From assembly GCF_900103955.1 (NCBI RefSeq), contig NZ_FNIL01000002.1, forward strand, positions 268,485 to 332,484: 64,000 bases of DNA, written 5' to 3'. Positions 24,094 to 33,522 of this stretch are shown here, in pieces; the first letter of the stretch is position 1, and each line of letters starts with the position of its first letter. The notes under the pieces were generated by a model. It was given only the letters and a program-made list of their open reading frames with translations, was not told the origin of the DNA and did no database searches. A program made the translations under genes and the position numbers. Source of the DNA: Alkalicoccus daliensis (GTDB lineage: Bacteria; Bacillota; Bacilli; Bacillales; Salisediminibacteriaceae).

Positions 24094-24465
24094 ATGAAAG
24101 AATTTGAGGAATTTTTAGCAAAGATTGATGATCCGGACCAGCAAGAGCGGACAGAAGAAGTGCTGCAGTGGGTGAAAGACAAATTTCCCCAGCTGGAGCC
24201 GAAAATTGCCTGGAACCAGCCAATGTTTACCGATCACGGGACGTTTATTATCGGTTTCAGTGTGTCAAAAAAGCATCTGGCTGTGGCTCCGGAAGCTGCA
24301 GGAATCGAAAAATTTGCGGAAGCAGCGAAAGAAGCAGGCTATGATCATACGAAGCAGCTGATACGCATTCCCTGGAACAAACCTGTTTCTTTTTCCCTGC
24401 TGGAGGAAATCATTCGCTTTAATATGGAAGATAAAAAAGACTGTGAGACGTTTTGGAGAAAATAG
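24094..24465 (+). CDS. fra: YdhG/Fra-type frataxin-like iron chaperone (DUF1801)
   Basis: ATG 24094 follows GGGAGGGGCAC. The 123-residue protein fits the DUF1801 family with the YdhG (Fra) features: Glu-Pro-Lys-Ile-Ala-Trp-Asn-Gln-Pro-Met-Phe (about 37-47), Phe-Ser-Val-Ser-Lys-Lys-His-Leu-Ala-Val-Ala-Pro-Glu and a C-terminal Ile-Arg-Phe-Asn. In Bacillus subtilis this protein supplies iron for Fe-S cluster and heme assembly. Complete in length; monocistronic with its own terminator. Confidence 0.85.
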   Translation: MKEFEEFLAKIDDPDQQERTEEVLQWVKDKFPQLEPKIAWNQPMFTDHGTFIIGFSVSKKHLAVAPEAAGIEKFAEAAKEAGYDHTKQLIRIPWNKPVSFSLLEEIIRFNMEDKKDCETFWRK

Positions 24466-24477
24466 AATTTCACTTCA

Positions 24478-24512
24478 GCTGTTATCATTTTAATGTGGTA
24501 ACAGCCTTTTTA
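24478..24512 (+). terminator. Terminator after fra
   Basis: GCTGTTA (24478-24484) and TAACAGC (24499-24505) followed by CTTTTT. Confidence 0.7.
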
Positions 24513-24531
24513 CTTAGAAAGGAGAATTCAG

Positions 24532-25095
24532 ATGAAAATGGAAGATTTTTTGATGAATTTACCGAGTTTTGAAACGCCGCGGCTGATCTTAAGAAAAGTG
24601 GAACTGAGCGATCTGGATGATATTTATGCATTTTCCTCGGACCCGGAGGTGGCGCACCATATGACCTGGAGCGTGAATCAATCCAAAGAAGAGACTTATC
24701 GTAATTATGTTGAACCTGTGCTGCGGGACTATCAGACAGGAGAATCCGGGGACTGGGTGATCGTACATATGGAAGACGAGAAAGTGATCGGCGCCTGCTC
24801 TTTTGTAAAATGGGAAAATTCACATGAAAAAGCAGAGATCGGCTTTGTTTTACATAAAGATTACTGGGGACAGGGAATTGCGACAGAAGCGGTACGGGAA
24901 ATAGTAAGATTCGGATTTGAAACGTGCAGGCTGCACCGGATCGAAGGTAAATGCAATTCGGATAACATTGGCTCAGAAAAAGTCCTGCGGAAAGCAGGCT
25001 TTACGTATGAAGGCACGCTCCGGGAGAACGAATTAATCAAAGGGAAATTCTGCGATACGAAAATGTTTTCTATGTTAAAGAATGAATTCATTTAA
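24532..25095 (+). CDS. RimJ/RimL-type GNAT acetyltransferase
   Basis: A 187-residue protein. It starts with the Thr-Pro-Arg-Leu-Ile-Leu-Arg motif of the Acetyltransf_3 group and has Ile-Gly-Phe-Val-Leu-His-Lys-Asp-Tyr-Trp-Gly-Gln-Gly-Ile-Ala-Thr-Glu-Ala (acetyl-CoA binding loop, about 103-120). It then reads Ile-Glu-Gly-Lys-Cys-Asn-Ser-Asp-Asn and Lys-Ala-Gly-Phe-Thr-Tyr-Glu-Gly. Members acetylate protein N-termini or small amines; substrate unknown. ATG 24532 follows AAAGGAGAATTC; ATG 24538 and 24553 are also in frame. Confidence 0.85.
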   Translation: MKMEDFLMNLPSFETPRLILRKVELSDLDDIYAFSSDPEVAHHMTWSVNQSKEETYRNYVEPVLRDYQTGESGDWVIVHMEDEKVIGACSFVKWENSHEKAEIGFVLHKDYWGQGIATEAVREIVRFGFETCRLHRIEGKCNSDNIGSEKVLRKAGFTYEGTLRENELIKGKFCDTKMFSMLKNEFI

Positions 25096-25396
25096 AATGT
25101 TGCCTGGCCAAGGGTGTTATTTTCAATAAAATATACTCCTGCTGCTATGAAGAAAAAATCAGTTTTCCCACAGAATCCCTAGTTTACTCCCGTCATTCTT
25201 CGGGAAACTGATAAACATTCCCCACAGCGGATTTCCCCCTTTCCCTGTGGATATTTTTTTGACTGAATCTCTAGGAAATAATCAGTGAAATCATACGGAT
25301 ACAGAAACATATTTCTACACAACTTGATGGGAAAACAGTATTTCCCCGGGGGCTGAAAATGGTACAATAAGAAAGGACTAACAAACTTGGAGGCGA
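25096..25396. other. 301-bp gap upstream of ddl with DnaA-box-like motifs
   Basis: Three near-matches to the DnaA box TTATCCACA lie within 91 bp: TTTCCCACA (25164-25172), TTCCCCACA (25218-25226) and ATATCCACA (inverted, 25246-25254). The ddl promoter must also lie here. Confidence 0.35.
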
Positions 25397-26488
25397 ATGA
25401 TACAAATGAAACTTGGACTACTCTACGGCGGAAAATCAGCCGAACATAAAGTATCACTACAGACGGCAAAAGCAGTGATTCAGGCACTAGATCTTACAAA
25501 ATATGAAGTACATCCGATATACATAACGGAAGAAGGCGAGTGGGTACGCGGCGCGCAGCTCACAAGCCCGGTGGAAAACGTGGAACAGCTGCGCCTGGCA
25601 GAAAACGGGCAGAGCGTATCGCCTACGGCGTTAAACACAGAAATTTTCCCGGCGGAAGAAAACCAGAGCGGCAGCGGCAAATTTGATATTGTGTTCCCGC
25701 TCCTGCACGGCCCAAACGGGGAAGACGGCACGGTCCAGGGACTGCTGGAGCTCTTGAACATTCCTTACGTCGGCAATGGCGTGCTTTCTTCCTCCGCGGG
25801 GATGGACAAAGTTATGATGAAAAATATTTATGCGCAGGCAGGCATCAAGCAGCCGGCCTATACGTGGTATCTGCGCCGCGACTGGGAGAAGGATGCGGAA
25901 GCAGCGTATGCGGAAGTGGAAAATAAGCTCGGCTACCCTTGCTTTGTAAAACCGGCCAATCTCGGGTCCAGCGTGGGGATTTCCAAAGCAGATGACCGCG
26001 ACGGCCTGGCGGAAGCGTTCCGTGTGGCATTTGAATACGACCGCAAAGTGATCGTGGAAGAAGGCATCGATGGTCGCGAAGTGGAAATTGCGGTACTCGG
26101 AAATGACGACCCGAAATGTTCTGTCGTTGGGGAAATTAAACCGGAAGCAGGCTTTTACGACTATAAAGCTAAGTATGAAGACGGCACGACCGGACTGATC
26201 ATCCCGGCAGACATTACGGAGGAAGAGTATCAGCGGATTCAAAAAGTCGCAGTGGAATCTTTTAAAGCGATAGACTGCTCCGGCCTTGTACGTGCTGATT
26301 TCTTTTTGAAAGAAAATGGAGAAGTATTAATGAACGAAATTAATACGATGCCCGGCTTTACTCCGTTCAGTATGTTCCCAATGCTCTGGCAAGAGTCCGG
26401 CATTGAATATCCGGAACTGATTGAAGAGCTCGTGCAGCTTGGGCTGGAGCGATTCAAAGAAAAGCAGAAAATTAAGCATACGTTTTAA
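25397..26488 (+). CDS. ddl: D-alanine--D-alanine ligase
   Basis: ATP-grasp ligase that joins two D-Ala for peptidoglycan precursor synthesis in the cytoplasm. Counting from ATG 25406: Leu-Tyr-Gly-Gly-Lys-Ser-Ala-Glu-His (5-13), His-Gly-Pro-Asn-Gly-Glu-Asp-Gly (101-108), [10 protein letters not shown] (182-191), Asn-Glu-Ile-Asn-Thr-Met-Pro-Gly-Phe (310-318). A Tyr-Asp-Tyr-Lys segment at about 251-254 fits the D-Ala-specific rather than the D-lactate type. Full length (about 360 residues). GGAGG at 25389-25393 is 3 bases from ATG 25397 and 12 from ATG 25406, so the start is ambiguous. murF follows. Confidence 0.93.
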   Translation: MIQMKLGLLYGGKSAEHKVSLQTAKAVIQALDLTKYEVHPIYITEEGEWVRGAQLTSPVENVEQLRLAENGQSVSPTALNTEIFPAEENQSGSGKFDIVFPLLHGPNGEDGTVQGLLELLNIPYVGNGVLSSSAGMDKVMMKNIYAQAGIKQPAYTWYLRRDWEKDAEAAYAEVENKLGYPCFVKPANLGSSVGISKADDRDGLAEAFRVAFEYDRKVIVEEGIDGREVEIAVLGNDDPKCSVVGEIKPEAGFYDYKAKYEDGTTGLIIPADITEEEYQRIQKVAVESFKAIDCSGLVRADFFLKENGEVLMNEINTMPGFTPFSMFPMLWQESGIEYPELIEELVQLGLERFKEKQKIKHTF

Positions 26489-26503
26489 CAAATAAGCTCT
26501 CCA

Positions 26504-26536
26504 TGAGGTTGACTCTGCAGTGAGTCAGCCTCTTTT
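26504..26536 (+). terminator. Terminator between ddl and murF
   Basis: GAGGTTGACTC (26504-26514) pairs with GAGTCAGCCTC (26521-26531) with one G-T pair, then TTTTT. Despite adjacency, ddl and murF may be separate transcripts or partly coupled by read-through. Confidence 0.75.
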
Positions 26537-26580
26537 TGCCGGGAGTAATAATGAAGCAGGAATGAGAAGGAGCGAATCAC

Positions 26581-27939
26581 ATGATTAAAAAATCATTGCA
26601 GGAAATAGCAGTATGGACAAAGGGAGAAGCAAAAGGCACCGCACAGATTGCAGGTGTTTCCACCGATACACGGACGATCAAGGAAGGAAACCTTTTCGTG
26701 CCCATTTCTGGAGAGAATTTCAACGGGCACGATTTTGCAGCGACCGCGATGGAAAATGGCGCAGTGGCGGCACTTTGGGGAAGAAATGAAGCAGCACCTC
26801 CAAAGACACTGCCCGTTGTTTACGTGGACGATACGCTGAAAGCACTCCAGGAACTTGCGAAAAACTATCTGAAATTTATTCCGGCAAAAACGGTCGGTAT
26901 TACCGGCAGTAACGGAAAAACAACGACAAAAGATATGACGGCGGCAATTCTCGGCACGACCTACAAGGTACAGAAAACAGAAGGAAATTATAACAATCAC
27001 ATCGGTCTTCCCCTGACAGTACTTGCACTTGACGAAGATACGGACATTGCTGTGCTGGAAATGGGGATGAGCAGCAGAGGGGAGATTGAATTTCTCTCGA
27101 GCCTCGCAAAGCCGGAAGCGGCGATTATCACAAACATTGGGGAATCCCACCTGCAGGATCTCGGCTCGCGCGAAGGAATATCCGAAGCGAAGTTTGAAAT
27201 TACCGCCGGACTCAAAGAAAACGGTACGCTCGTAATACCGGGAAATGAGCCGCTGTTAACTGCCAAAGTGGAAGGCACGCCGTTTAACGTACTCACCTTT
27301 GGCAGTACAGAAGATAATGATTACTACAGCATGGAGCTGAAGCAGGAGAAAAACGGCACGTACTTTACAGTGAATAAAGCACAGGAAGAAGAGTATTTCA
27401 TTCCGGTCCTCGGCAGCCACAACGTGAATAATGCTCTTGCGGCAATTGCTGTGGCGCAGCAGTTTAATGTACCTGCATCTGCTGTGAAAAAAGGTCTCCA
27501 GCAGCTGAAAGTAACCGGCATGCGCACGGAGCTTCTGGAAGGTAAGAACGGGGTTACGGTAATTAACGATGCCTACAATGCAAGTCCAACATCTACACGC
27601 GCAGCAGTGTCACTGCTCGAGGATATGGAAGGCTACAATAAAAAAATTGTCGTGCTTGCTGACATGCTGGAGCTCGGTGAAAATGAGGAAACGTTCCACT
27701 TTGAAACTGGCGAAAGCATTGATGCAGAGAAAATTGACGCTGTCTTTACTTTTGGAACTCTCGGCAGAAAAATTGCAGAAGGCGCAGCCGTGCATTTTGC
27801 AGAAGACCAGGTAGCGGCTTTTGAAGACAAACAGGAGCTGATTCAGGCACTGCAGGATAAAGTAGCAGAAGGCGATATCATTCTTGTTAAAGGCTCCCGC
27901 GGCATGAAGCTCGAAGAAGTGGTGGAAGCCGTTTTGTAG
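26581..27939 (+). CDS. murF: UDP-N-acetylmuramoyl-tripeptide--D-alanyl-D-alanine ligase
   Basis: The enzyme adds the D-Ala-D-Ala made by Ddl to the UDP-MurNAc tripeptide, the last cytoplasmic step of the peptidoglycan precursor. The 452-residue protein has the Mur ligase P-loop Gly-Ile-Thr-Gly-Ser-Asn-Gly-Lys-Thr-Thr (106-115), the Asn-Tyr-Asn-Asn-His-Ile-Gly-Leu-Pro motif and, in the C-terminal domain, Asn-Asp-Ala-Tyr-Asn-Ala-Ser-Pro. Length is normal. ATG 26581 follows GAGAAGGAGCG. The ddl-murF order is the usual Bacillus arrangement. Confidence 0.95.
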   Translation: MIKKSLQEIAVWTKGEAKGTAQIAGVSTDTRTIKEGNLFVPISGENFNGHDFAATAMENGAVAALWGRNEAAPPKTLPVVYVDDTLKALQELAKNYLKFIPAKTVGITGSNGKTTTKDMTAAILGTTYKVQKTEGNYNNHIGLPLTVLALDEDTDIAVLEMGMSSRGEIEFLSSLAKPEAAIITNIGESHLQDLGSREGISEAKFEITAGLKENGTLVIPGNEPLLTAKVEGTPFNVLTFGSTEDNDYYSMELKQEKNGTYFTVNKAQEEEYFIPVLGSHNVNNALAAIAVAQQFNVPASAVKKGLQQLKVTGMRTELLEGKNGVTVINDAYNASPTSTRAAVSLLEDMEGYNKKIVVLADMLELGENEETFHFETGESIDAEKIDAVFTFGTLGRKIAEGAAVHFAEDQVAAFEDKQELIQALQDKVAEGDIILVKGSRGMKLEEVVEAVL

Positions 27940-27996
27940 AATGGTGAATTGATGGGTTTTAAAGAAAGCTCTATATCAAATAATTCAAGAAAGTAG

Positions 27997-28033
27997 AAAA
28001 CCTACTAATTCGTGTTTGAATTAGTAGGTTTTT
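27997..28033 (+). terminator. Strong terminator after murF
   Basis: AAAACCTACTAATTC (27997-28011) and GAATTAGTAGGTTTT (28018-28032), perfect 15-bp stem with a 6-base loop. Confidence 0.85.
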
Positions 28034-28201
28034 ACCTGCATCACATTATCGATTTCTTCTTAAAATAGAATAAGGATTCAATTCAATATAATTCCTCCTC
28101 GAAAAAGGTGAATAATATAAGGGAAAGAATCCCCGATGCAGCAATATCAAAAGTCAAAAATTGTTCCGCTCATAAATTAATTGAGGCAGAGCAATTTTAC
28201 T

Positions 28202-30118
28202 TTACATGCTTTCTTTTACCACTTTCTTATAGTACAGCAGTGATATAAGAGCGAATACAGAATATAAAATAATATAGGCTCCCATTACCGTCAGCATCGG
28301 TGTCCATATTTCACTGCCGAACAAAAACCACCCTGCATTCACCGCAAAATAGGAGTGCAGCAGACCGATAAGCAATGGTATGCCGAATGTGACAATCATT
28401 TTTATGGTGAGGCCTTTTATCATTTCGTTTTCCGAGAACCCGAGTTTCCGCAAGACTTGATAGCTGCCTTTCTCGTCTTCACTTTCACCAATCTGCTTGA
28501 AATAGAGGATACATCCGGAGGTCAGCAAAAATGCAAATCCTACAAAGCCGGTGATAAACATCAACATCCCCATGCCCTGCACCTGAGTCGTATACTGATT
28601 GATTTTCGATTGGAATGCTGGATTGCTTTCTTCCTCCATCATTTCAAAAATTTCCATACTGTCTTCTCCGGCAATATCAATTGCAAAACTTTCCCGGGGC
28701 TGCGCTCTTTCTTCGTCATAATTATGGTGTTCTTCGAGTGTGCTGTACACATCACTGGCCACCACTGCCTGCGGGAAACCGAATGCGACGTGAGACGGCA
28801 GTATAGCATCCTCCCCTACATGCACAAGCTCAAGTGTGCGGGTATAATCATCATTTACCAGCGTGACCGGATGATTCAGCTCAAACTCAATGTATGATTC
28901 CGTAATAAACGAAACTCCTGTAATGATCATTTCATTTTCATCCACATCAAATCCATCAACATGTTCCTCACTGACAATATTCAGCTGGAATTCAGAAATC
29001 AATCCATCCGATGCTTCTGTATCTACCTTAATGGCCTCTCCTGTCGCTTCATAGGATATAGTTGGGGTCACTACAGTTTCATGTTTAATATTATTGTCAG
29101 CCAAGAGCTCACTGTAGAACTGCATATCTTCTTCTTCATCAAAAACATAATCATGCGGCATAAACGCATCGACAGACTCACCAACAGAGTAATAGGAGAT
29201 GTAGGAAAGTGACATCAGCCCCATACTGATTGCACTGATTACACTGATCAGAGTCAGTAGAAATGCATTCGATTTCATCTTGAACATGATGCTGGTGAGC
29301 GACAGGACATCTTTCACATTGATATGGCCATTTTTAGATCGCCTGATTACATTCAAAATGAATGCGACAGAGAATTTAAATGTAAGATAAGTACCGGTAA
29401 TAGTCAGAAATAAGATACTAAACAAGAAGGGGAGCGTCCCGAAATCCATTATCATCGTAGACAGCCAGTAACCTGAAGCGATCATTGCCAGACCCAGTAT
29501 GCCAAGTATTACAGTGCCTGCACCCAGCCGTTTATGGTTTGATTCACTGGACTTGTCAAGCGTAAGCATATTTATGAGTTGTGTCCGCTTTAAAAAGAGG
29601 TAATTTTGTGCCATCAGCAGTGCAAATATGAAGGCGAATAATAGGCCCGTCTGGAGGGCCGCTTCCACGGAAAAATTCATCCCTGCAGAAATTTCTATCT
29701 GCATCATTCTAAAAAGGATCATGAGCAGGGTACGATACAGCAGAAACCCAAAAGCGATGCCGATGATCAGGCTGCCAAGGTAAATGACCGCATTTTCCAG
29801 AATAAGTATCCTGAATATTTTCCTGCGTGTTAAGCCGATCAGCTGAAACAGTGCCAGTTCCCTGTTTCTTCGATTCAGAAAAATGAAGTTGGCAAACATG
29901 ACGAACGTAACAATAATGACAACCAGCAGCACGGATCCTGCAATAAATCCTGTGCTCATCATGTCACTGGATGTTAATTCTTCTGCGACGCTGTCATCCC
30001 GGGACATAAGTACAAAGGAAAAATAGAGGACCACACTGAATACGAGTGCAAAGATATACAATGTATAGTTTTTTAGGTTCTTAAAGAAATTTTTTAAAAT
30101 GATGGAGTTAAGATTCAA
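28202..30118 (-). CDS. BceB-type ABC transporter permease
   Basis: About 638 residues with the BceB layout: helices 1-4 in the N-terminal third with FtsX-like motifs ([15 protein letters not shown]), a large extracellular domain of about 200 residues between helices 7 and 8 (about 310-510), and the last three helices. The likely start is TTG 30118, overlapping the ATPase stop; a longer frame to 30139 reads through it. These permeases detect and detoxify cell-wall-active peptides such as bacitracin and signal to the paired histidine kinase. Confidence 0.88.
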   Translation of the reverse strand: MNLNSIILKNFFKNLKNYTLYIFALVFSVVLYFSFVLMSRDDSVAEELTSSDMMSTGFIAGSVLLVVIIVTFVMFANFIFLNRRNRELALFQLIGLTRRKIFRILILENAVIYLGSLIIGIAFGFLLYRTLLMILFRMMQIEISAGMNFSVEAALQTGLLFAFIFALLMAQNYLFLKRTQLINMLTLDKSSESNHKRLGAGTVILGILGLAMIASGYWLSTMIMDFGTLPFLFSILFLTITGTYLTFKFSVAFILNVIRRSKNGHINVKDVLSLTSIMFKMKSNAFLLTLISVISAISMGLMSLSYISYYSVGESVDAFMPHDYVFDEEEDMQFYSELLADNNIKHETVVTPTISYEATGEAIKVDTEASDGLISEFQLNIVSEEHVDGFDVDENEMIITGVSFITESYIEFELNHPVTLVNDDYTRTLELVHVGEDAILPSHVAFGFPQAVVASDVYSTLEEHHNYDEERAQPRESFAIDIAGEDSMEIFEMMEEESNPAFQSKINQYTTQVQGMGMLMFITGFVGFAFLLTSGCILYFKQIGESEDEKGSYQVLRKLGFSENEMIKGLTIKMIVTFGIPLLIGLLHSYFAVNAGWFLFGSEIWTPMLTVMGAYIILYSVFALISLLYYKKVVKESM

Positions 30119-30866
30119 CGCCGACACCACCAAGCACACTCTGCGTATTCATGATTTTCTTATAAAAGTCTTCCTGAGAATGATCGCCTTTTCTCAGTGT
30201 GGAATAGATCAGCCCGTCCTTCAGAAAAATGACCCTCCCAGAGTAACTGGCAGCAGTGGCGTCATGGGTGACCATCATAATTGTTGAGTTACTTTTGCTG
30301 TTCAGCTGCTGGAGTTTCCTGAGCAGGCTGCTGGCGGATTTTGAATCCAGCGCACCCGTCGGTTCGTCTGCAAATATGATTTTTGGCTGATGGATAAATG
30401 CTCGTGCCGCACTTGTCCGCTGCTGCTGCCCGCCGGAGATTTCACTTGGGTATTTGCTCTTTACATCATAGGTATCAAGTTCCTCTGCGACGAGCCTGAA
30501 TTGTTTTTCCACCTCTGCTTTTTTCATATTTCTGATGGAAAGCGGCAGTAATATGTTTTCTTTTACAGTCAGCGTGTGGAGCAGATTATATTCCTGGAAC
30601 ATAAAACCAAGATCATTTTTCCTGAAATTGGCAAGCTCTTTATCTTTTAAATTTGTAATATCCTGCCCTTCTATAATAATGTGGCCGCTCGTTACTCTAT
30701 CAATAGAGCTCAGCACATTCAGCAAGGTCGTTTTGCCTGAACCGGATGCTCCCATAATGGAAATGAATTCTCCTTGTTCAATATTCAGGTCAATCCCCTG
30801 TAAAACTTCCGTTCTATTCATCCTGTTCCCATAAGATTTTCTAATGTCACTTGCTTCAAGAATCAT
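30108..30866 (-). CDS. BceA-type ABC transporter ATPase
   Basis: A 252-residue ATPase. Walker A Gly-Ala-Ser-Gly-Ser-Gly-Lys-Thr-Thr (39-47), Q-loop Met-Phe-Gln-Glu-Tyr-Asn-Leu-Leu, signature Ile-Ser-Gly-Gly-Gln-Gln-Gln-Arg, Walker B [11 protein letters not shown] and switch His (Val-Thr-His-Asp). ATG 30866 follows TAGGAGGTAAAA. It pairs with the BceB-type permease just downstream; the two reading frames overlap by 11 bp. Confidence 0.92.
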   Translation of the reverse strand: MILEASDIRKSYGNRMNRTEVLQGIDLNIEQGEFISIMGASGSGKTTLLNVLSSIDRVTSGHIIIEGQDITNLKDKELANFRKNDLGFMFQEYNLLHTLTVKENILLPLSIRNMKKAEVEKQFRLVAEELDTYDVKSKYPSEISGGQQQRTSAARAFIHQPKIIFADEPTGALDSKSASSLLRKLQQLNSKSNSTIMMVTHDATAASYSGRVIFLKDGLIYSTLRKGDHSQEDFYKKIMNTQSVLGGVGVES

Positions 30867-30944
30867 TATTTTACCTCCTAAGTTGTTATATCCTTATCTT
30901 ACTCCTTTACATTTTTTGTTTCGTTTGATTCTTGTGACAGATGA
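30867..30944 (-). promoter_or_regulatory. Likely promoter region of the transporter genes
   Basis: Between the kinase and the ATPase gene the minus strand has an extra half-site TGTCACAAG, AT-rich DNA and a TAAGAT box (-10 candidate) before the GGAGG site. In Bce systems the transporter genes have their own response-regulator-dependent promoter at this place. Confidence 0.45.
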
Positions 30945-30978
30945 GAAGACCATGTGACGTTTTTGTCACATGGTCTTC
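30945..30978 (-). promoter_or_regulatory. 14-bp inverted repeat spanning the kinase stop codon; terminator and/or BceR-type operator
   Basis: GAAGACCATGTGAC (30945-30958) and GTCACATGGTCTTC (30965-30978) are perfect arms with a 6-base loop. The last kinase codons and its TGA lie in one arm. The centre TGTGAC-N6-GTCACA resembles the inverted TNACA-type sites of BceR-like regulators. It may end the regulator transcript, act as operator for the transporter genes, or both. Confidence 0.55.
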
Positions 30979-31967
30979 ACCTCCTGCATTTCATTCTTTT
31001 TAGGAAAGGTAAGTATGATAGTAGTTCCCTCCCCGTAGCGGGATTGCACATCTATTACAATATCCATGGCATTGGCCGCTTCTTTTGTGAGATACATCCC
31101 CATACCCGTTGCTTCCCTGTCCCCATGGTCACTGGTGGATGTAAATCCTGCTTCAAATATTCTTGGAATATCTTCCGCTTTCATTCCTCTGCCGGCGTCT
31201 GTTATTTCCAGCTTCGGCCATCCATCCTCCAAATAGCTGTTTATGGAAATGTCACTGTCTTCCGAGTATTTGACACTGTTGCCGATGATTTGATCCATCA
31301 TAAAAGAGAACCATTTCAAATCTGTCTCTACGTGGGTAAGGGAGAGATCTATATCGAACCCGATTCTTTTTTTTATACAAATGGTTCTTAATTTCCTGAT
31401 AGTATGGGAAAGAACATTGTTAATGTCCACACTTTCAATATATAAATCTTTGCTGAGATTGGTGAGCCTTTTTTCATAAAGCATGTCATTCAGCATGGCG
31501 TCCAGCCTCAGCCACTCCACTTCCATTCTGGACTTTTCCGGTTGATCCAGGTCATCTATCATCAACTTCATCGTAGTCAGGGGCATCTTCATATCGTGTA
31601 TCCATCTTGTCAATTCATCCAGATTCTCTTCGGTTTTTTTCGATTCACTTTCCAGGAGGGCATTATGATATTTTCTCATCACCGACAATTGTGCATGCAG
31701 CCTTTTTTGGCAGGGAGTCACAGGTGCCGGCAGAGTGTCTGTTTCTTCAATTCTTTCAGTACGCATAAACTCCAGCCTGTAATTTCTCCCTCTGAAAAAA
31801 TCCCATATTAAAAATAAAGACAGCATAGCCGCATTTATCATACCGATGTACAGGAGGGGAAAGAGAGGAATGTCGGCATCTATCATTCCGATGGAAAGAA
31901 GCGAAAGATGAAACAAGATAAAGAGAAGTATCCAGTGCAGGGTTTGTCTTATATACATGAACCTCAC
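30966..31967 (-). CDS. BceS-type intramembrane-sensing histidine kinase
   Basis: A 333-residue kinase. Two N-terminal helices (about 8-25, 36-54) with almost no loop between them are the mark of intramembrane-sensing kinases. HisKA-like box Trp-Ile-His-Asp-Met-Lys-Met-Pro (His about 119), N box Gln-Ile-Ile-Gly-Asn-Ser-Val-Lys-Tyr, G boxes Asp-Ala-Gly-Arg-Gly and Gly-Met-Gly-Met-Tyr-Leu. It overlaps the response-regulator stop by 4 bp. In this class the sensor is the BceB permease, so kinase and transporter should work as one flux-sensing unit. Confidence 0.92.
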   Translation of the reverse strand: MRFMYIRQTLHWILLFILFHLSLLSIGMIDADIPLFPLLYIGMINAAMLSLFLIWDFFRGRNYRLEFMRTERIEETDTLPAPVTPCQKRLHAQLSVMRKYHNALLESESKKTEENLDELTRWIHDMKMPLTTMKLMIDDLDQPEKSRMEVEWLRLDAMLNDMLYEKRLTNLSKDLYIESVDINNVLSHTIRKLRTICIKKRIGFDIDLSLTHVETDLKWFSFMMDQIIGNSVKYSEDSDISINSYLEDGWPKLEITDAGRGMKAEDIPRIFEAGFTSTSDHGDREATGMGMYLTKEAANAMDIVIDVQSRYGEGTTIILTFPKKNEMQEVKTM

Positions 31968-32641
31968 TCCTTCAGCATGTAACCTAGGCCAGTTTTAGTA
32001 ACAATGGCATCTTTCAGGCCGATACTTTCCAGCTTTTTTCTAATTCGGTTCACATTTACAGTCAGCGTATTGTCGCTGATGAATCTTGAATCGTCCCACA
32101 GTTGTTCAATCAGCGTTTCCCTGGTTACTGCCTGATTCACGTCATGGATCAGGATAGCCAGTATATATGATTCGTTTTTAGTCAGATGAATTTCGCCTTC
32201 CTTACTTTTCACTGTCAACTTCTTAAAATCAAACACTGCATCCCTGAATCTGACAGCGTCCATACCCTGATTCTGATATTGATACGTTCGTCTTAACAAT
32301 GCCTGTACTTTTGCCACCAGCACATCAAAATTAAAGGGTTTCTGAATATAATCGTCACTTCCCAGCTGCATACTCATTATCATGTCTGAAGGATGATTCT
32401 TGGAGGAAAGAAAGATGATAGGGAGGTTTGAAATATCCCGGATACGCCGACACCAGTAAAACCCGTCGTATTTTGGCAGTGTAATGTCGATAATCACTAA
32501 ATCCGGTTCCAGATTAATAAAATCATTTAAGACGTTCTCAAAGTCAGTAACCCCAAGCACTTGGTAATCCCATTCTTCCAGCCTTGTCTTCAGCTCATTA
32601 AATAACGACACATCGTCTTCGATGATAAAAATTTTTGACAT
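31964..32641 (-). CDS. BceR-type response regulator (OmpR family)
   Basis: A 225-residue protein. Receiver domain with Glu-Asp-Asp near the start, phospho-acceptor Asp in Leu-Val-Ile-Ile-Asp-Ile-Thr-Leu-Pro (about 51) and Lys in Gln-Lys-Pro-Phe (about 101). The C-terminal winged helix ends Val-Asn-Arg-Ile-Arg-Lys-Lys-Leu...Thr-Gly-Leu-Gly-Tyr-Met. First gene of the leftward operon RR-HK-ATPase-permease. Expected to activate the transporter genes in response to cell-wall antibiotics. Confidence 0.92.
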   Translation of the reverse strand: MSKIFIIEDDVSLFNELKTRLEEWDYQVLGVTDFENVLNDFINLEPDLVIIDITLPKYDGFYWCRRIRDISNLPIIFLSSKNHPSDMIMSMQLGSDDYIQKPFNFDVLVAKVQALLRRTYQYQNQGMDAVRFRDAVFDFKKLTVKSKEGEIHLTKNESYILAILIHDVNQAVTRETLIEQLWDDSRFISDNTLTVNVNRIRKKLESIGLKDAIVTKTGLGYMLKE

Positions 32642-32795
32642 CTATTCCACCACCGTCCAGTCTCTATGTAAAATATTCTTCAGTTTCCATTATAATTATA
32701 AAGGAAACTGGATATTTTGTATGCTTTCACAGAATATCATTCCTATTGGCTCTGCCGTGTGCAGCAAACAAGCTGTTCATATAAGAGGGTGAGAT

Positions 32796-32924
32796 ATGGA
32801 TCTACAGGGAAAGAGAATTTTCGGAGGAAGAGAAGATCAGCTACGTGGTAAGAGGTATTGTATTTTTACAACTTTCTATGTATTGGGTTCTCCTACGTTT
32901 CCGGCGGAAGCTTTGGCCACGTAG
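32796..32924 (+). pseudogene. Possible relic of a toxin or surface-protein C-terminus in the gap 32642-33125
   Basis: ATG 32796 (after GAGGGTGAG) opens a 42-codon frame. An overlapping frame (about 32860-33040) reads Gly-Phe-Ser-Tyr-Val-Ser-Gly-Gly-Ser-Phe-Gly-His-Val and ends at TGA 33038. Neither is a recognised family. The sequence composition and the position just before an immunity-like gene suggest a decayed toxin end, with frameshift. Low confidence. Confidence 0.25.
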
Positions 32925-32927
32925 CTG
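32838..32927. repeat. Inverted repeat CAGCTACGTGG / CCACGTAGCTG
   Basis: Perfect 11-bp arms at 32838-32848 and 32917-32927 enclose 68 bp. Not followed by a T run, so not a simple terminator. Confidence 0.5.
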
Positions 32928-33125
32928 GTTTGAAGATTGGGCAGCTAAAAAGGACGAACAATAACCAATCAATTACTGTGTTTGAAGGTAACGTATGTGA
33001 AGTGAAGTTACATTCAAAATTTGATTTACCTGATTTATGAAATACAAAACAATTGTGGATAGATAAATATGATGCATCCTCGTTTTATTCTGGCAACACC
33101 CGGAAAATGGAAGGTAGGCGTATAA

Positions 33126-33374
33126 ATGGAAAACAATATAAGGTTAGAAGAATTTATAGAGTTAATCTTAATTGGACACGATATTGAATTCCAGTTTGAA
33201 CAAGAAAAATATTCAATAACAAACATAGATAGCGAAAGTACTTGTTTAACCAACATTACGGTGAAAAGTATGCAATTCTCTCCTAAAAGCGAAGCGTGTA
33301 TAAGAAAATTGATTGTAAAAGAAAAAAGACTAGAGGAAGTAGCCGACCAGTTTATTATTGATATGATTTTTTAA
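33126..33374 (+). CDS. Small immunity-like protein
   Basis: ATG 33126 follows GGAAGGTAGGCG. The 82-residue soluble protein starts with a helix and then Ile-Glu-Phe-Gln-Phe-Glu-Gln-Glu-Lys-Tyr-Ser-Ile-Thr-Asn, a beta hairpin pattern shared by small Firmicute proteins found in toxin-immunity loci. The AAGTTACATT motif of the left-end immunity row occurs upstream at 33005. In Bacillus subtilis ywqM and ywqN also sit beside a toxin cluster (ywqH-K), which supports an immunity role by analogy. Confidence 0.45.
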   Translation: MENNIRLEEFIELILIGHDIEFQFEQEKYSITNIDSESTCLTNITVKSMQFSPKSEACIRKLIVKEKRLEEVADQFIIDMIF

Positions 33375-33433
33375 AATGAGATTGATTAAAAGAAGCTGCC
33401 AGCATTACAAAGCTGTAAAAAATGAAGAGTTAG

Positions 33434-33469
33434 AAAAAGTATCCAGGAATTCTTCCAAGATACTTTTTT
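33434..33469 (+). terminator. Terminator after the small immunity-like gene
   Basis: AAAAAGTATC (33434-33443) and GATACTTTTT (33459-33468) with T tail. Confidence 0.7.
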
Positions 33470-33522
33470 CATTGCTTGCAGCAATTTTAAATCACCCTTT
33501 GCCAAACTGGCTTATATAATAT

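Noticed and set aside
25096..25396. Chromosomal replication origin
   Set aside because: DnaA-like motifs are present but there is no dnaA, dnaN or rpmH nearby, only three imperfect boxes and no AT-rich unwinding element.
25631..26242. 203-codon minus-strand open frame opposite ddl
   Set aside because: Antisense shadow of a GC-rich conserved enzyme gene; no ribosome binding site and low-complexity, His/Arg/Phe-rich translation.
26593..27150. 185-codon minus-strand frame opposite murF
   Set aside because: Shadow of murF; no start context.
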